From: Segatella copri
GTDB taxonomy: Bacteria; Bacteroidota; Bacteroidia; Bacteroidales; Bacteroidaceae
Reading direction: 5' to 3'
Length of the DNA: 64,000 bases
Assembly: GCF_009495355.1 (NCBI RefSeq)
Contig: NZ_VZAD01000076.1
Span: 1-64,000 of the forward strand
A program made the translations under genes and the position numbers. Every line of letters starts with the position of its first letter. The stretch's first letter is position 1. This document shows, piece by piece, positions 42,759-51,466 of the stretch. Below the pieces are notes generated by a model. The model searched no databases. It saw only the letters and a list, made by a program, of their open reading frames with translations, and was not told the origin of the DNA.

Positions 42759-44273
42759 ATGAAAAAGATTAAAGCTATATTTTATATAATATGTGTAGTC
42801 TTCGGACTGATGACAGCCTCGTGTGTAGATGATGACAGTTTTACAACATCTGCAAGTGATGTGCTGTCTTTTTCCGTGGATACGTTGAGTCTGGACACAA
42901 CTTTCTCTAACGTACCTACACCTACTAAGACCATGTGGGTTTATAATCGCGCGGGCAAAGGTATCAGATGTCAGTCTGTGCGACTGGAAAGTGGTAATCA
43001 GAATGGTTTCAGAGTCAATGTAGATGGTACTTATCTTGGACAGACTTCTGGTTTTCAGACTCAGGATGTGGAAATACGCAAGGGAGATAGTATCAGGGTG
43101 TTTGTTGAGCTTACTTCCAAATTGCAGCATACTGATGTGCCCAATCTGGTAGAAGACAATCTGATATTCCTGCTTGAGAGTGGTGTGCAACAGAAGGTGA
43201 ACCTCAATGCATATTCCTGGGATGCCGAGTTTTTGAAAGATAAGATAATTGCCAAGGGGGTAAACGAAGTCTTTTCGAATCAGGGAAAACCGATTGTCGT
43301 ATATGGAGGCATCAAGGTAGACAGTACTGCCACATTGACAATCAAGCCAGGTGTGAAACTTTATTTTCATGAGAATGCCGGACTTGATGTATATGGAACA
43401 CTGAAGATAGAAGGTGAAAAAGGCAACGAGGTTTTGTTGAGGGGAGACCGCATCGACAATATGTTTGACTATCTGCCTTACGACCGTACTCCTGGTCAGT
43501 GGCAAGGTTTGCGACTTCGTAGTTCCTCGGTTGGAAACAAAATTCAGTTTGCGGATATCCATAGTGCGTATAATGGTATAATGGTTGATTCTTGTCATGA
43601 CGAGACTGTCTCAAAATTGTCAAAATTAGAACTGTTGCAGTCTACTGTTCATAATTGCCAGGGATATGGAGTCATGGTAGACTCTGCTGCCATTGTCAAG
43701 ATAGAGAATTGTCAGATATCCAATACGCTGAATCATTGTCTTTATGTCTATGGCGGTTCGGTAACTATGAATTATACAACCTTGGCTCAGTTTTATCCAT
43801 TTGATTCTCGCCGTAAGTCGGCATTAGGATTCAAGGCGCCTGTATATCAGTTGGATGTAACCAACTCTCTTGTCACGGGCTATGCTGATGATGAAGTGGT
43901 ATGGACGCCAGTAGAGGAACAACCTCTGAAAGCTAACTTCAGTTACAGTGTATTGCGTACAGTGGAGATGAATGACAAGGATAAGGAAAAGTGTCCTGAT
44001 GTAGTCTTTGGTGACAGTATTCTCTATGAGAAAGGCGATTCTATAGAGCGTGAAGGTAAGTACATTTTCTTCGGAAAAGAACATTTCGTGAAATTTGATA
44101 CAGATAATTTAGTATATGACTTCCGTCTTCTAAGTAAGTCGGCAGCTGTGGGATGGGCAAATCCTAAGTCTTCGGCACCTGATAGAGACGGCACAGAACG
44201 AGAACAAGAAAAACCTGATGCAGGTTGTTATCAGCATCGGGAAAAGGCAGAAGAAAGCGAAAGCGGCAAATAA
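42759..44273 (+). CDS. beta-helix lipoprotein of unknown function
   Basis: A 504-residue lipoprotein with lipobox MTASC (Cys near 22) and acidic CVDDDS after it. The N-terminal part (about 35-155) looks like an immunoglobulin-type beta domain (LDTTFSNVPTPTKTMWVYN). From about 180 a right-handed parallel beta-helix follows, with TLTIKPGVKLYFHENAGLDVYGTLKIEG in outline and turns such as HSAYNGIMVDSC and VHNCQGYGVMVDS. Not a recognised polysaccharide lyase; no catalytic motif seen. Followed by a TPR gene 27 bp later. Confidence 0.8.
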   Translation: MKKIKAIFYIICVVFGLMTASCVDDDSFTTSASDVLSFSVDTLSLDTTFSNVPTPTKTMWVYNRAGKGIRCQSVRLESGNQNGFRVNVDGTYLGQTSGFQTQDVEIRKGDSIRVFVELTSKLQHTDVPNLVEDNLIFLLESGVQQKVNLNAYSWDAEFLKDKIIAKGVNEVFSNQGKPIVVYGGIKVDSTATLTIKPGVKLYFHENAGLDVYGTLKIEGEKGNEVLLRGDRIDNMFDYLPYDRTPGQWQGLRLRSSSVGNKIQFADIHSAYNGIMVDSCHDETVSKLSKLELLQSTVHNCQGYGVMVDSAAIVKIENCQISNTLNHCLYVYGGSVTMNYTTLAQFYPFDSRRKSALGFKAPVYQLDVTNSLVTGYADDEVVWTPVEEQPLKANFSYSVLRTVEMNDKDKEKCPDVVFGDSILYEKGDSIEREGKYIFFGKEHFVKFDTDNLVYDFRLLSKSAAVGWANPKSSAPDRDGTEREQEKPDAGCYQHREKAEESESGK

Positions 44274-44300
44274 CAGAAATTGGCAAAGGAAAGGACATAT

Positions 44301-44969
44301 ATGCAGAACTTGCTATATAAGAGCAAAGGGTTGGCTACGAGATGGCTAACCCTTATTGCTTTTGTTTTCGTTTGCCTTTTGACACATGCCCAAAGCGCTC
44401 CAACCCACAACAAGCAAAAAGATGCAGAGCAATTGGGTAAGGCTTTGGAATACTTCGCTTCCCAGAAATATCATGAGTGTCTGCTTATCCTACAGGGACT
44501 GGATAAGCAATATCGTCTGAACCCTCGTTATAAAGCATATTTGGGTGTATGCTATTATTACGAGTGGGACTATGAGAATGCCGTAAAACATCTGACTGTC
44601 GCAATTCCCAAGTTGGTGAACTTCGCACCCCATGAGCGTTCTTTTTACTATTGGGCCTTGGCTGAGAGCTATTTTAATCTCAGGCATTACGAGAAAGCTG
44701 TACCCTGCTATCAAGATATGCTCAAACTGTGCTATGAAAAAGAGCGTGCCGAGGCATATTACCGTTTAGGTTTCTGCTTTCTGTTTGGCGAAGACTGGGC
44801 TGATGCATGGAGCAACTTTTATGCAGCCCAGAACTGTTTTCGTAAATATCGGCCAGGCGAAGAACCGGCTCGTATGGCGCAGATAGGAAATATGCTGAAG
44901 GCACTGAATGGCAAAGTGGCAGGCGAGGCTTTAGTGCATATTGGCATCAACAAAGCTAAAGGGAAGTAA
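44301..44969 (+). CDS. exported tetratricopeptide-repeat protein
   Basis: A 222-residue exported protein. Start chosen at ATG 44301 (MQNLLYKSKGLATRW) because the open frame before it begins with TTG only; an AGGAAAGG stretch lies just upstream. A signal peptide ends near residue 31 (LLTHAQ). TPR-like helical pairs follow: ALEYFASQKYHECLLILQGL, KAYLGVCYYYEWDYENAVKHL, YWALAESYFNLRHYEKAVPCY and AEAYYRLGFCFLFGEDWADAW. A scaffold role is likely; partner unknown. The 3' end overlaps the convergent cdd gene by 39 bp. Confidence 0.82.
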   Translation: MQNLLYKSKGLATRWLTLIAFVFVCLLTHAQSAPTHNKQKDAEQLGKALEYFASQKYHECLLILQGLDKQYRLNPRYKAYLGVCYYYEWDYENAVKHLTVAIPKLVNFAPHERSFYYWALAESYFNLRHYEKAVPCYQDMLKLCYEKERAEAYYRLGFCFLFGEDWADAWSNFYAAQNCFRKYRPGEEPARMAQIGNMLKALNGKVAGEALVHIGINKAKGK

Positions 44970-45410
44970 GTCCTTGATGCTTTCAAACACATAGATGCCC
45001 TCTGTGCCGTATAGCAAGATGCGTACAGGTCGCTGGTAACGGTCTTCTATCTCGAGTACTACTTGTCGGCAGGCACCGCAAGGTGATATGGGCGACTTCA
45101 GCAATCCATTGACATTTCTTGCGGCTATGGCAAGGGTTGTGATAGGCTGATCGGGATGATTGGCCTGTGCGGCAAATATGGCTGTACGCTCAGCACACAG
45201 TCCAGAGGGGAATGCTGCATTCTCCTGATTAGCTCCAATAACAACATTTCCGTTTTCTAACAAGCAGGCTGCTCCTACGTGAAAGTTGCTGTATCGTGCA
45301 TATGAATTATTTGTCGCGTCAATGGCTTTTTGTACCAATGCTTGTTCTGCAGGGGGCAGTTCGTCGGGTTGTACTAATAGATAATTGATGGCTGTTGTCA
45401 GTTTTTTCAT
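44931..45410 (-). CDS. cdd: cytidine deaminase
   Basis: A 159-residue zinc enzyme that converts cytidine and deoxycytidine to uridine forms in pyrimidine salvage. Motifs: NFHVGAACLLENG near 42, GANQENAAFPSGLCAERTAIF in outline near 57-77 (catalytic Glu, zinc Cys) and SPCGACRQVV near 106 (two zinc Cys). Length is typical. With udk at 23.8 kb this gives a cytidine/uridine salvage route. Its 3' end overlaps the TPR gene on the other strand. Confidence 0.96.
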   Translation of the reverse strand: MKKLTTAINYLLVQPDELPPAEQALVQKAIDATNNSYARYSNFHVGAACLLENGNVVIGANQENAAFPSGLCAERTAIFAAQANHPDQPITTLAIAARNVNGLLKSPISPCGACRQVVLEIEDRYQRPVRILLYGTEGIYVFESIKDLLPFSFVDANMH

Positions 45411-45452
45411 ATCGGTTTTCTCGTTTAATGGTTACTTAAAGAATTTTTATCT

Positions 45453-46739
45453 TTATTTGGTATAGAAATCTATGACGCGGCTGATAGCCTGTTGGCAGAC
45501 TGGGCAGAACTCAGGATTCTGATTGGTTCTCATGCGGCAGTCTTGTGTGCCTCGGTATACGCCTTTGAGGCTGTAGCCAGCTCCTTCGTAGACGCCTACT
45601 TTGGTCATCACGTCTTTGGCTTTGCGTGAGAGTGGGGTAGGAATAGGCGTGCCAGGCTTGATCAGGTTTTCCCATTTTCCTTTGAAATCGACCAGTGTTG
45701 TGATGTTCGATTCCCATGGTTCCACATCGTGTGGATACATCGGAATGGCCTCGTCCTCGTATGCGTATTCATCAGCCAGTCCGGCAAAAGAATGTCCGAA
45801 CTCATGTACTACTACGGGCTTGAACCATTCGTTGTGGGTCATTGAGAGATTGTAGGAGTTCAGAATTCCGCCTCCGCCATATTTCTCAGTATTTACTAAT
45901 ATAATAATGTGTTCGTAGGGAGTGCCAGCAAGCCAGTTGTGTACATCTTTGAGATGGAGTGTAGTAAGATATCTGTCACTGTAGAACGTATCGAAATGTG
46001 AACTGAGTGCAGTGTTCTTCCAGATGCCTTTGGATGGCTCGCTTGTTCCGCTTTCTTCTGAATCCGACTTGACGGCTATGATGTTAAACTTGTCTTTCTT
46101 GCTTTTGAATGGTTCGTGCGCAAACAATGCATCGGTAGCTGTCTGTGCATCTTTAATGAACAGTCCCATTTCTTCCTGCTTGTAGCCTTCTGCCAGATAG
46201 GCAATATGGATGCAATTGGTGGTGTCGGCTGCTTGATGAAGTGTTACAAAGGGAGTTGGATTCTCGCCTTTGTGTCTTATCAGGATGTCGTCGGGCACTA
46301 TCTGATGGGTGAGTGTACTCATGATTTCGCGACGGTTGTTGCGCAGGTCGATGGTTACATCAATCGTGTCTTTAGGCATGGGTACTAAGAAGATGTTCTC
46401 GAAACTCTTGGTCTGCGTTTTGGCTTCTGGGTAGGTGAGCCATTCCTGAAAGAGTGTAGAGAAGGAATTGCGATAGATTATATTGCCGGATTGATGGTCG
46501 CGGACCGTGATTTGCCCATTACCTTCCATTGGCAATTCGTTGAGCCGATGCTTCTTCCCATACCATCGTGGCATGACATTGAGCTCGTCGACTGCAATCA
46601 TCTGCTTTTGTGAGTTGCCGGCAAAGATATAGTCGATTCGTAGAGTTTTATCTACGAAGTATTTGCCAAAGTCCTGTGCACTTGTGATGCCTGGCATCAT
46701 TGTGAGGATTATGAGAAGTGTCAATATGCTTTTTTTCAT
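45453..46739 (-). CDS. exported M64-family metallopeptidase
   Basis: A 428-residue exported peptidase of family M64 (named for an IgA peptidase of Clostridium ramosum). A signal peptide ends near residue 21 (ITSAQ). An N-terminal beta domain (about 22-160; LRIDYIFAGNS) precedes the catalytic domain, with the zinc site VVHEFGHSFAGLADEY near 310. Four cysteines (two in CRMRTNQNPEFCPVCQQ) are at the C-terminus. IgA cleavage is not implied by homology alone. 43 bp from cdd. Confidence 0.93.
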   Translation of the reverse strand: MKKSILTLLIILTMMPGITSAQDFGKYFVDKTLRIDYIFAGNSQKQMIAVDELNVMPRWYGKKHRLNELPMEGNGQITVRDHQSGNIIYRNSFSTLFQEWLTYPEAKTQTKSFENIFLVPMPKDTIDVTIDLRNNRREIMSTLTHQIVPDDILIRHKGENPTPFVTLHQAADTTNCIHIAYLAEGYKQEEMGLFIKDAQTATDALFAHEPFKSKKDKFNIIAVKSDSEESGTSEPSKGIWKNTALSSHFDTFYSDRYLTTLHLKDVHNWLAGTPYEHIIILVNTEKYGGGGILNSYNLSMTHNEWFKPVVVHEFGHSFAGLADEYAYEDEAIPMYPHDVEPWESNITTLVDFKGKWENLIKPGTPIPTPLSRKAKDVMTKVGVYEGAGYSLKGVYRGTQDCRMRTNQNPEFCPVCQQAISRVIDFYTK

Positions 46740-46767
46740 CAGACTGTCTTGTTATTTTTGTTTATCT

Positions 46768-47694
46768 TTATCTTACTTTCAACTGTGCGCCCGGACGGAT
46801 TTGGTAGTCCGGTGACAGATGGTTCATCTTGTACAGGTACTTCAGACGTATGCCGTATTTCTGTGAGATGGTGTACATGCTCTCACCTGGCATTACTGTA
46901 TGAGGACGGCGCTTGTACTGTTTGGGTGCCTTTTTGCGTTTCTTCTTCAGATAGATGACGTCGCCCTTGTGCAGAATGGCCTTCTTGTCTCTTTCGTTGT
47001 ATTTAGCCAACTTTCGCCAACTGATGTTCACTTCTCTTCCTATGCTTTTGAAGGTATCGCCTTCACGAGCATAAAGATAATAGTTGTCGTTGAAAATGTG
47101 TATGGGGTGTAGTGTCCCTTCTGCATTGATGGGAACATCTGTTCCGCTGTGAGTTGCCATAAAGCGGTCGTAGCTTTTGGCTTTGTCATAGTCTTGTAGC
47201 CTGTAAAGTTCTATGATTTGAATGAGTTTGTTGGCATATTGGGGATTAGTGGCATAACCGCACGACTTAAGTCCATGAGCCCATCCTTTGTAATCTGTGG
47301 TGTTGAGACTGAAAAGGCGTGAATAACGAGGTTGCTTGGCCAAAAAACGGCTGTGGTCTTCATAACTCTCTTTGGCATCCTGATACACTCTGAAGCATTC
47401 GCCGCGTGCGTCGTCGTCGTGGTATTGGGTAGGACCTGTCCAGTTATGGCATTTGATGCCAAAGTGGTTGTTGCCTTGTCTTGCGAGATCGCTCTGTCCA
47501 GCTCGGCTCTCAAAGAGTCCCTGGGCAAGAGTGATACTTGCGGGTATGCGGTAACGAAGCATCTGCTCGATGGCGAGATCCTTATACTGGTTGATGTATG
47601 TCTGATAGCTTTGATTCCATTTCATTTGTGCGCTACTGGTGGCGCACATAAGTAGCATGGCGAAGCTTATGATATGTTTACGTATGCAGTTCAT
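46768..47694 (-). CDS. exported glucosaminidase with LysM domain
   Basis: A 308-residue exported cell-wall hydrolase. A signal peptide ends near residue 22 (ATSSAQ). The glucosaminidase (GH73) domain covers about 30-165: PASITLAQGLFESRAGQSDLA, NHFGIKCHNWTG and GYATNPQYANKLI. A LysM-like segment is at about 205-245 (YYLYAREGDTFKSIGREVN) and a clear LysM is at the C-terminus (HTVMPGESMYTISQKYGIRL). It cleaves peptidoglycan between GlcNAc and MurNAc, probably in remodelling. Confidence 0.93.
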   Translation of the reverse strand: MNCIRKHIISFAMLLMCATSSAQMKWNQSYQTYINQYKDLAIEQMLRYRIPASITLAQGLFESRAGQSDLARQGNNHFGIKCHNWTGPTQYHDDDARGECFRVYQDAKESYEDHSRFLAKQPRYSRLFSLNTTDYKGWAHGLKSCGYATNPQYANKLIQIIELYRLQDYDKAKSYDRFMATHSGTDVPINAEGTLHPIHIFNDNYYLYAREGDTFKSIGREVNISWRKLAKYNERDKKAILHKGDVIYLKKKRKKAPKQYKRRPHTVMPGESMYTISQKYGIRLKYLYKMNHLSPDYQIRPGAQLKVR

Positions 47695-47749
47695 ATTGCA
47701 AAAATATAAAAAAATACGGATAACAGGTGTTTTTTTTAAGTATTTTCAC

Positions 47750-47757
47750 TAACTTTG
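47750..47757 (+). promoter_or_regulatory. promoter element of the HPPK-like gene
   Basis: TAACTTTG followed by CACAGCAAAG. It lies inside the open frame upstream of the chosen start (47787) and argues against the longer N-terminus. Confidence 0.65.
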
Positions 47758-47786
47758 CACAGCAAAGAACCAAAAAGGTAACTATA

Positions 47787-48194
47787 GTGACAAAAATTAT
47801 CATTTCTTTGGGATCTAATACGTTTCCCGAGCAACATATAGAACAAGCCATCTGTTTGCTGCGACAAGCTTTTGGTGAACTCATGGTTACTCGTCAGCTG
47901 TGGACAGAACCTATCGGAATGGAGTCTTCCTGTAAGTTTTTGAATATGCTGGTGATGGTTTCTTCTGCAAGGTCAATGCAGCAGGTGCAGGAAGAACTGA
48001 AGCGGATAGAAGTTCTGTGCGGAAGAAAACCTGAAGATAAGGCTAAGGGGACTGTGGTTGTTGATGCAGACTTGCTGCTTTACAACGACAAGCGCTGCCA
48101 TTTGAATGACTGGCAACGCGATTACGTGAAAATATTGATGGCTGAGTTGGATGCTTCCTATGCAGATTTTTCAGCAAGCAATGATATTGTGTGA
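47787..48194 (+). CDS. HPPK-like (7,8-dihydro-6-hydroxymethylpterin pyrophosphokinase) protein
   Basis: A 135-residue protein. Start chosen at GTG 47787 (MTKIIISLGSNTFP): a promoter element at 47750 lies inside the longer open frame and residue similarity begins here. HPPK motifs: ISLGSNTFPEQHIEQA near 6, WTEPIGMESSCKFLNMLV near 38, LKRIEVLCGRKPEDK near 71 and VVVDADLLLYND near 90. It is shorter than typical folK (about 160) and the catalytic half is slightly altered, so the folate-pathway role is likely but not certain. Confidence 0.8.
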   Translation: MTKIIISLGSNTFPEQHIEQAICLLRQAFGELMVTRQLWTEPIGMESSCKFLNMLVMVSSARSMQQVQEELKRIEVLCGRKPEDKAKGTVVVDADLLLYNDKRCHLNDWQRDYVKILMAELDASYADFSASNDIV

Positions 48195-48202
48195 TGTGTC
48201 TG

Positions 48203-48718
48203 TCAGAGTTGTGGGTTAGGGTTGTCTTTTGTGAAGATGAGTTCTACTACTTCACCTTTTTCCAATGACTTTCTGACGTTGATGATGCGCTGATTGCTGC
48301 TGCCACGGAAGAACAGTTCTTCATCGCGCAAGTCTTTGATAAAGGGACCGTCTACCAGTACATCTATCTGTTGGAGCAAGGCGAGTTGCTTGGGGTTTTT
48401 CAGTAAGTTTTCATATTTGTATCCGGTAAAACACCAAATGGTTTTGTCACTTTCTTTGCGTATCGCTTTTGCCAGTTCTGTAAATCCTTCTGCCTGGAAC
48501 ATAGGATCGCCACCAGAGAAAGTGACATTGGCAAAGGGATCGCTCATGATTTCTTTCATGATGTCGGCTGTCGATGTCATGGTTCCGTTTTTAATGTCCC
48601 ACGACTGTGGGTTGTGGCATTCGGGACAATGGTTAGGACAACCTGCACAATAAATAGAGGTCCGGAATCCCGGACCGTCTACCATTGTGTCGTGTACGAT
48701 GCTTAAAATGCTAATCAT
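48203..48718 (-). CDS. nrdG: anaerobic ribonucleotide reductase activating protein
   Basis: A 171-residue radical-SAM activase that installs the glycyl radical on NrdD. Start chosen at ATG 48718 (MISILSIVHDTMVDGPG); the frame before it begins with TTG. The iron-sulfur motif CPNHCPEC (C-x3-C-x2-C) is near residue 30. NVTFSGGDPMFQAEG near 69 is the SAM-binding glycine motif. It lies 224 bp downstream of nrdD, separated by an interspersed repeat. Confidence 0.95.
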   Translation of the reverse strand: MISILSIVHDTMVDGPGFRTSIYCAGCPNHCPECHNPQSWDIKNGTMTSTADIMKEIMSDPFANVTFSGGDPMFQAEGFTELAKAIRKESDKTIWCFTGYKYENLLKNPKQLALLQQIDVLVDGPFIKDLRDEELFFRGSSNQRIINVRKSLEKGEVVELIFTKDNPNPQL

Positions 48719-48766
48719 CTTTGTGTTATGCAATTGTCAGAATTTTCAATTTTTGTATCTTCATCA

Positions 48767-48940
48767 CTCAACTTTCGCAAATGGGGAAGTTAAAGAATTT
48801 AAAGAAGTTAGAGAAGTTAAAGCCATATGCTTTATAGCTAAATATACAACCAAAAAGGCTATTGGCTATAACTTCTAACGACCGAAGGAAGTGATAACTT
48901 CTTTAACTACTATAACTTCCGTACATGCGAAACTTCAGTC
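48767..48940. repeat. interspersed inverted-repeat element, copy A
   Basis: Starts CTCAACTTTCGCAAATGGGGAAG and ends with TATAACTTCCGTACATGCGAAACTTCAGT, an imperfect inverted copy. The middle contains GGCTATTGGCTATAACTTC and CGAAGG-AGTGATAACTTCTTTAAC, shared with the copy at 63071. No ORF. It fills the nrdD-nrdG gap and ends two bases from the nrdD stop codon. Confidence 0.8.
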
Positions 48941-48942
48941 AC

Positions 48943-51165
48943 TTATTGCTTGGGTGTGTCAATATGGGTTACGCGGTCATGGAGTTCGGCCAACTTTCCG
49001 CTGTTCCAACGATCGGTAGTACCTACAAGATAACCGGTAATTCGCTGAAGCTTGTCGATGTGGTGGCTTCCGCACTTAGGGCATACTTCCAGATTGGCAT
49101 CTGCATTCTCATATCCACAGTCAAGACAGCGATTGCGGTTGTGGTTTACTGATCCATATCCCATGTTATATTTGTCCATCATATCAACTACACTCGAGAT
49201 GACTGAAGGATTATGGGTTGCGTCACCGTCAATTTCTACATAGAAAATGTGTCCACCACGTGTGAGGTCGTGATAAGGTGCCTCAATCTGTGCCTTTTTC
49301 AAGGCTGTGCACTTATAGTATACTGGAACGTGGTTGGAATTAGTATAGTAGTCGCGGTCGGTCACGCCAGGGATAATACCAAACTCCTTGCGGTCTTTCT
49401 TTGTAAACTTACCGCTGAGTCCTTCGGCTGGTGTGGCGAGAATAGAGTAGTTGTGATGATACTCCTCGCTGAATCCATTGGCTCTGTCGCGCATATAGGT
49501 CACAATCTTGAGTCCGAGTTCTTGTGCTTCCTCGCTTTCACCATGGTGGTGACCAATAAGGGCTACAAGGCATTCTGCCAGACCGATAAAGCCTATACCC
49601 AAAGTTCCATGGTTGATGACACTTTCTATAGATTCTTCTGGTTTCAGTTTCTCGGCACCTATCCAGAGATATTTCATCAGCAGCGGGAACTGCTTGGCCA
49701 TTGCTGTCTTCTGGAACTGGAAGCGTTCATCAAGTTGCTTGGCTGTAATCTGCAGGATGTTGTCCAATTTTGCAAAGAACATGTCGATGCGCTGCTTTTT
49801 GTCCTCTATGCCCATGCATTCGATGGCAAGTTTAACAATATTGATGGTAGAGAAACTGAGGTTTCCACGTGCAATACTTGTCTTTTCTCCCCAACGGTCT
49901 TCGAACACGCGGGTGCGGCAACCCATTGTGGCAATTTCCCACTTGTAGCGTTCAGGATCATCTGCATGCCATTTCTCATTTTGGTTGAATGTGGCATCGA
50001 GGTTGAGGAAATTGGGGAAGAAGCGACGTGCTGTCACCTTGCAAGCTAATTGATAGAGATCATAGTTGCGGTCTTCTGGGAGATAGTTCACGCCACGTTT
50101 TTTCTTCCAAATCTGGATAGGGAAGATGGCTGTCTCACCGTTGCCCACACCTTCGTAGGTGCTTTCCAGAATCTCGCGCATGATGCAGCGGCCTTCAGCA
50201 CTGGTGTCTGTACCGTAGTTGATGGATGAGAATACTACCTGGTTTCCACCACGTGAGTGAATGGTGTTCATGTTGTGGATGAAAGCCTCCATTGCCTGAT
50301 GTACGCGGTTTACAGTCTTGTTGATGGCATGCTGTTCCAATCGCGCGTCTCCTTCCAGTCCCTCGAGGTCTTTCTGCAGATAATCGTCAATCTCTATATT
50401 ATAAAGGTGTTTTAAATCCTTTCCTGTCAACTTTTCGAGATTTTTCACCTCTTCCTGATACGACATGCGTACATAGGGAGCAAGATAGAAGTCGAATGCA
50501 GGGATGGCCTGACCTCCGTGCATCTCGTTCTGGCATGTTTCCAGCGAGATACAGGCCAGGACGGCTGCTGTCTCTATGCGCTTGGCAGGACGGCTTGAGC
50601 CATGACCGGCTGTGAATCCATGCTGCAGGATGACATCGAGTGGATGCTGTACGCAGGTAAGACTCTTGGTGGGATAGTAATCCTTATCGTGTATGTGGAG
50701 GTAGTTGTGCTTGACGGCGTCGCGCGACTCTTCGCTCAGAAGATAGTCGTCTACAAATGGTTTGGTGGTTTCTGAAGCAAACTTCATCATCATGCCGGCG
50801 GGTGTGTCGGCATTCATGTTGGCGTTTTCACGGGTGATATCGTTATTTTTGGCATTCACAATACTCATGAATATATCGCGAGTCTTTGCTTTACGGGCAA
50901 TACTACGCTGGTTGCGGTAGGCAATATAGCGTTGTGCCACGTCCTTGCGGGCGCTCTTCATCAGCTCCAGTTCTACTGCATCCTGAATGGCCTCTACGCT
51001 CATCTGGCTTTTGCCACGATAAGCCACATGGTCGGTTATTTGCTCAATGAGGGAGCTGTCTTCACCCTTGTCGGTATGGAGCATTGCCTTGCGGATTGCT
51101 GCCATGATTTTTTGTTCGTTGAAACCAACGATGCGTCCGTCGCGCTTAACTACAGTTTGTATCAT
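48943..51165 (-). CDS. nrdD: anaerobic ribonucleoside-triphosphate reductase
   Basis: A 740-residue class III reductase that makes dNTPs under anaerobic conditions. An N-terminal ATP-cone (about 1-95; VVKRDGRIVGFNEQKIMAAI) precedes the glycyl-radical barrel. The C-terminus holds the zinc ribbon CLDCGYENADANLEVCPKCG near 683 and the radical loop RITGYLVGTTDRWN near 710, with the radical Gly. Full length. Upstream lie a TATCTTTG element and repeated GTTTTGGA(C/T)AA(C/T) motifs. Anaerobic dNTP synthesis fits a gut anaerobe. Confidence 0.98.
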   Translation of the reverse strand: MIQTVVKRDGRIVGFNEQKIMAAIRKAMLHTDKGEDSSLIEQITDHVAYRGKSQMSVEAIQDAVELELMKSARKDVAQRYIAYRNQRSIARKAKTRDIFMSIVNAKNNDITRENANMNADTPAGMMMKFASETTKPFVDDYLLSEESRDAVKHNYLHIHDKDYYPTKSLTCVQHPLDVILQHGFTAGHGSSRPAKRIETAAVLACISLETCQNEMHGGQAIPAFDFYLAPYVRMSYQEEVKNLEKLTGKDLKHLYNIEIDDYLQKDLEGLEGDARLEQHAINKTVNRVHQAMEAFIHNMNTIHSRGGNQVVFSSINYGTDTSAEGRCIMREILESTYEGVGNGETAIFPIQIWKKKRGVNYLPEDRNYDLYQLACKVTARRFFPNFLNLDATFNQNEKWHADDPERYKWEIATMGCRTRVFEDRWGEKTSIARGNLSFSTINIVKLAIECMGIEDKKQRIDMFFAKLDNILQITAKQLDERFQFQKTAMAKQFPLLMKYLWIGAEKLKPEESIESVINHGTLGIGFIGLAECLVALIGHHHGESEEAQELGLKIVTYMRDRANGFSEEYHHNYSILATPAEGLSGKFTKKDRKEFGIIPGVTDRDYYTNSNHVPVYYKCTALKKAQIEAPYHDLTRGGHIFYVEIDGDATHNPSVISSVVDMMDKYNMGYGSVNHNRNRCLDCGYENADANLEVCPKCGSHHIDKLQRITGYLVGTTDRWNSGKLAELHDRVTHIDTPKQ

Positions 51166-51244
51166 TTTCTTGTTTTACTTTAAGGTATGTATTTAATTTG
51201 CTTAATACTAATTTATTACGTCAAAAGAAGGTGTAGAAACCTTA

Positions 51245-51300
51245 GTTTTGGACAATGCAAAGATAGTAAAGATATTCCAAAGTTGTACGTTTTGGATAAC
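51245..51300 (-). promoter_or_regulatory. nrdD upstream region with repeated TTTTGGACAA motif
   Basis: Direct copies GTTTTGGACAAT (51245-51256) and CGTTTTGGATAAC (51288-51300) flank a minus-strand TATCTTTG element (51265-51258), 93 bp upstream of the nrdD start. The same 13-mer appears as an inverted pair at 51353-51392. Operator function is inferred. Confidence 0.45.
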
Positions 51301-51345
51301 TTTTCTTGTGTTAAAATATGTCAAGTCGCTGAAAATCAGGCGTAT

Positions 51346-51392
51346 AAAAAATCGTTTTGGACAACTCTGTAAAATGGCGGTTGTCCAAAACG
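51346..51392 (-). terminator. terminator after the pantothenate kinase gene
   Basis: CGTTTTGGACAAC (51353-51365) and GTTGTCCAAAACG (51380-51392) are perfect inverted copies; on the minus strand the stem leads into ATTTTTTATACG. It is 75 bp past the coaW stop. Confidence 0.75.
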
Positions 51393-51466
51393 AATAACTT
51401 CTTGTTTATCAGTCCTTTCCTGTAGATGTGTATGGAAGAGGGCTTTGGTTGAGGTGTTTATATGCT

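Noticed and set aside
42759-44273. Polysaccharide lyase identity for the beta-helix lipoprotein
   Set aside because: A beta-helix pattern is visible but none of the lyase catalytic motifs I know is present.
48931-48945. Attachment-site interpretation of the repeat ends beside stop codons
   Set aside because: No integrase is present in the window and the ends belong to a dispersed repeat.
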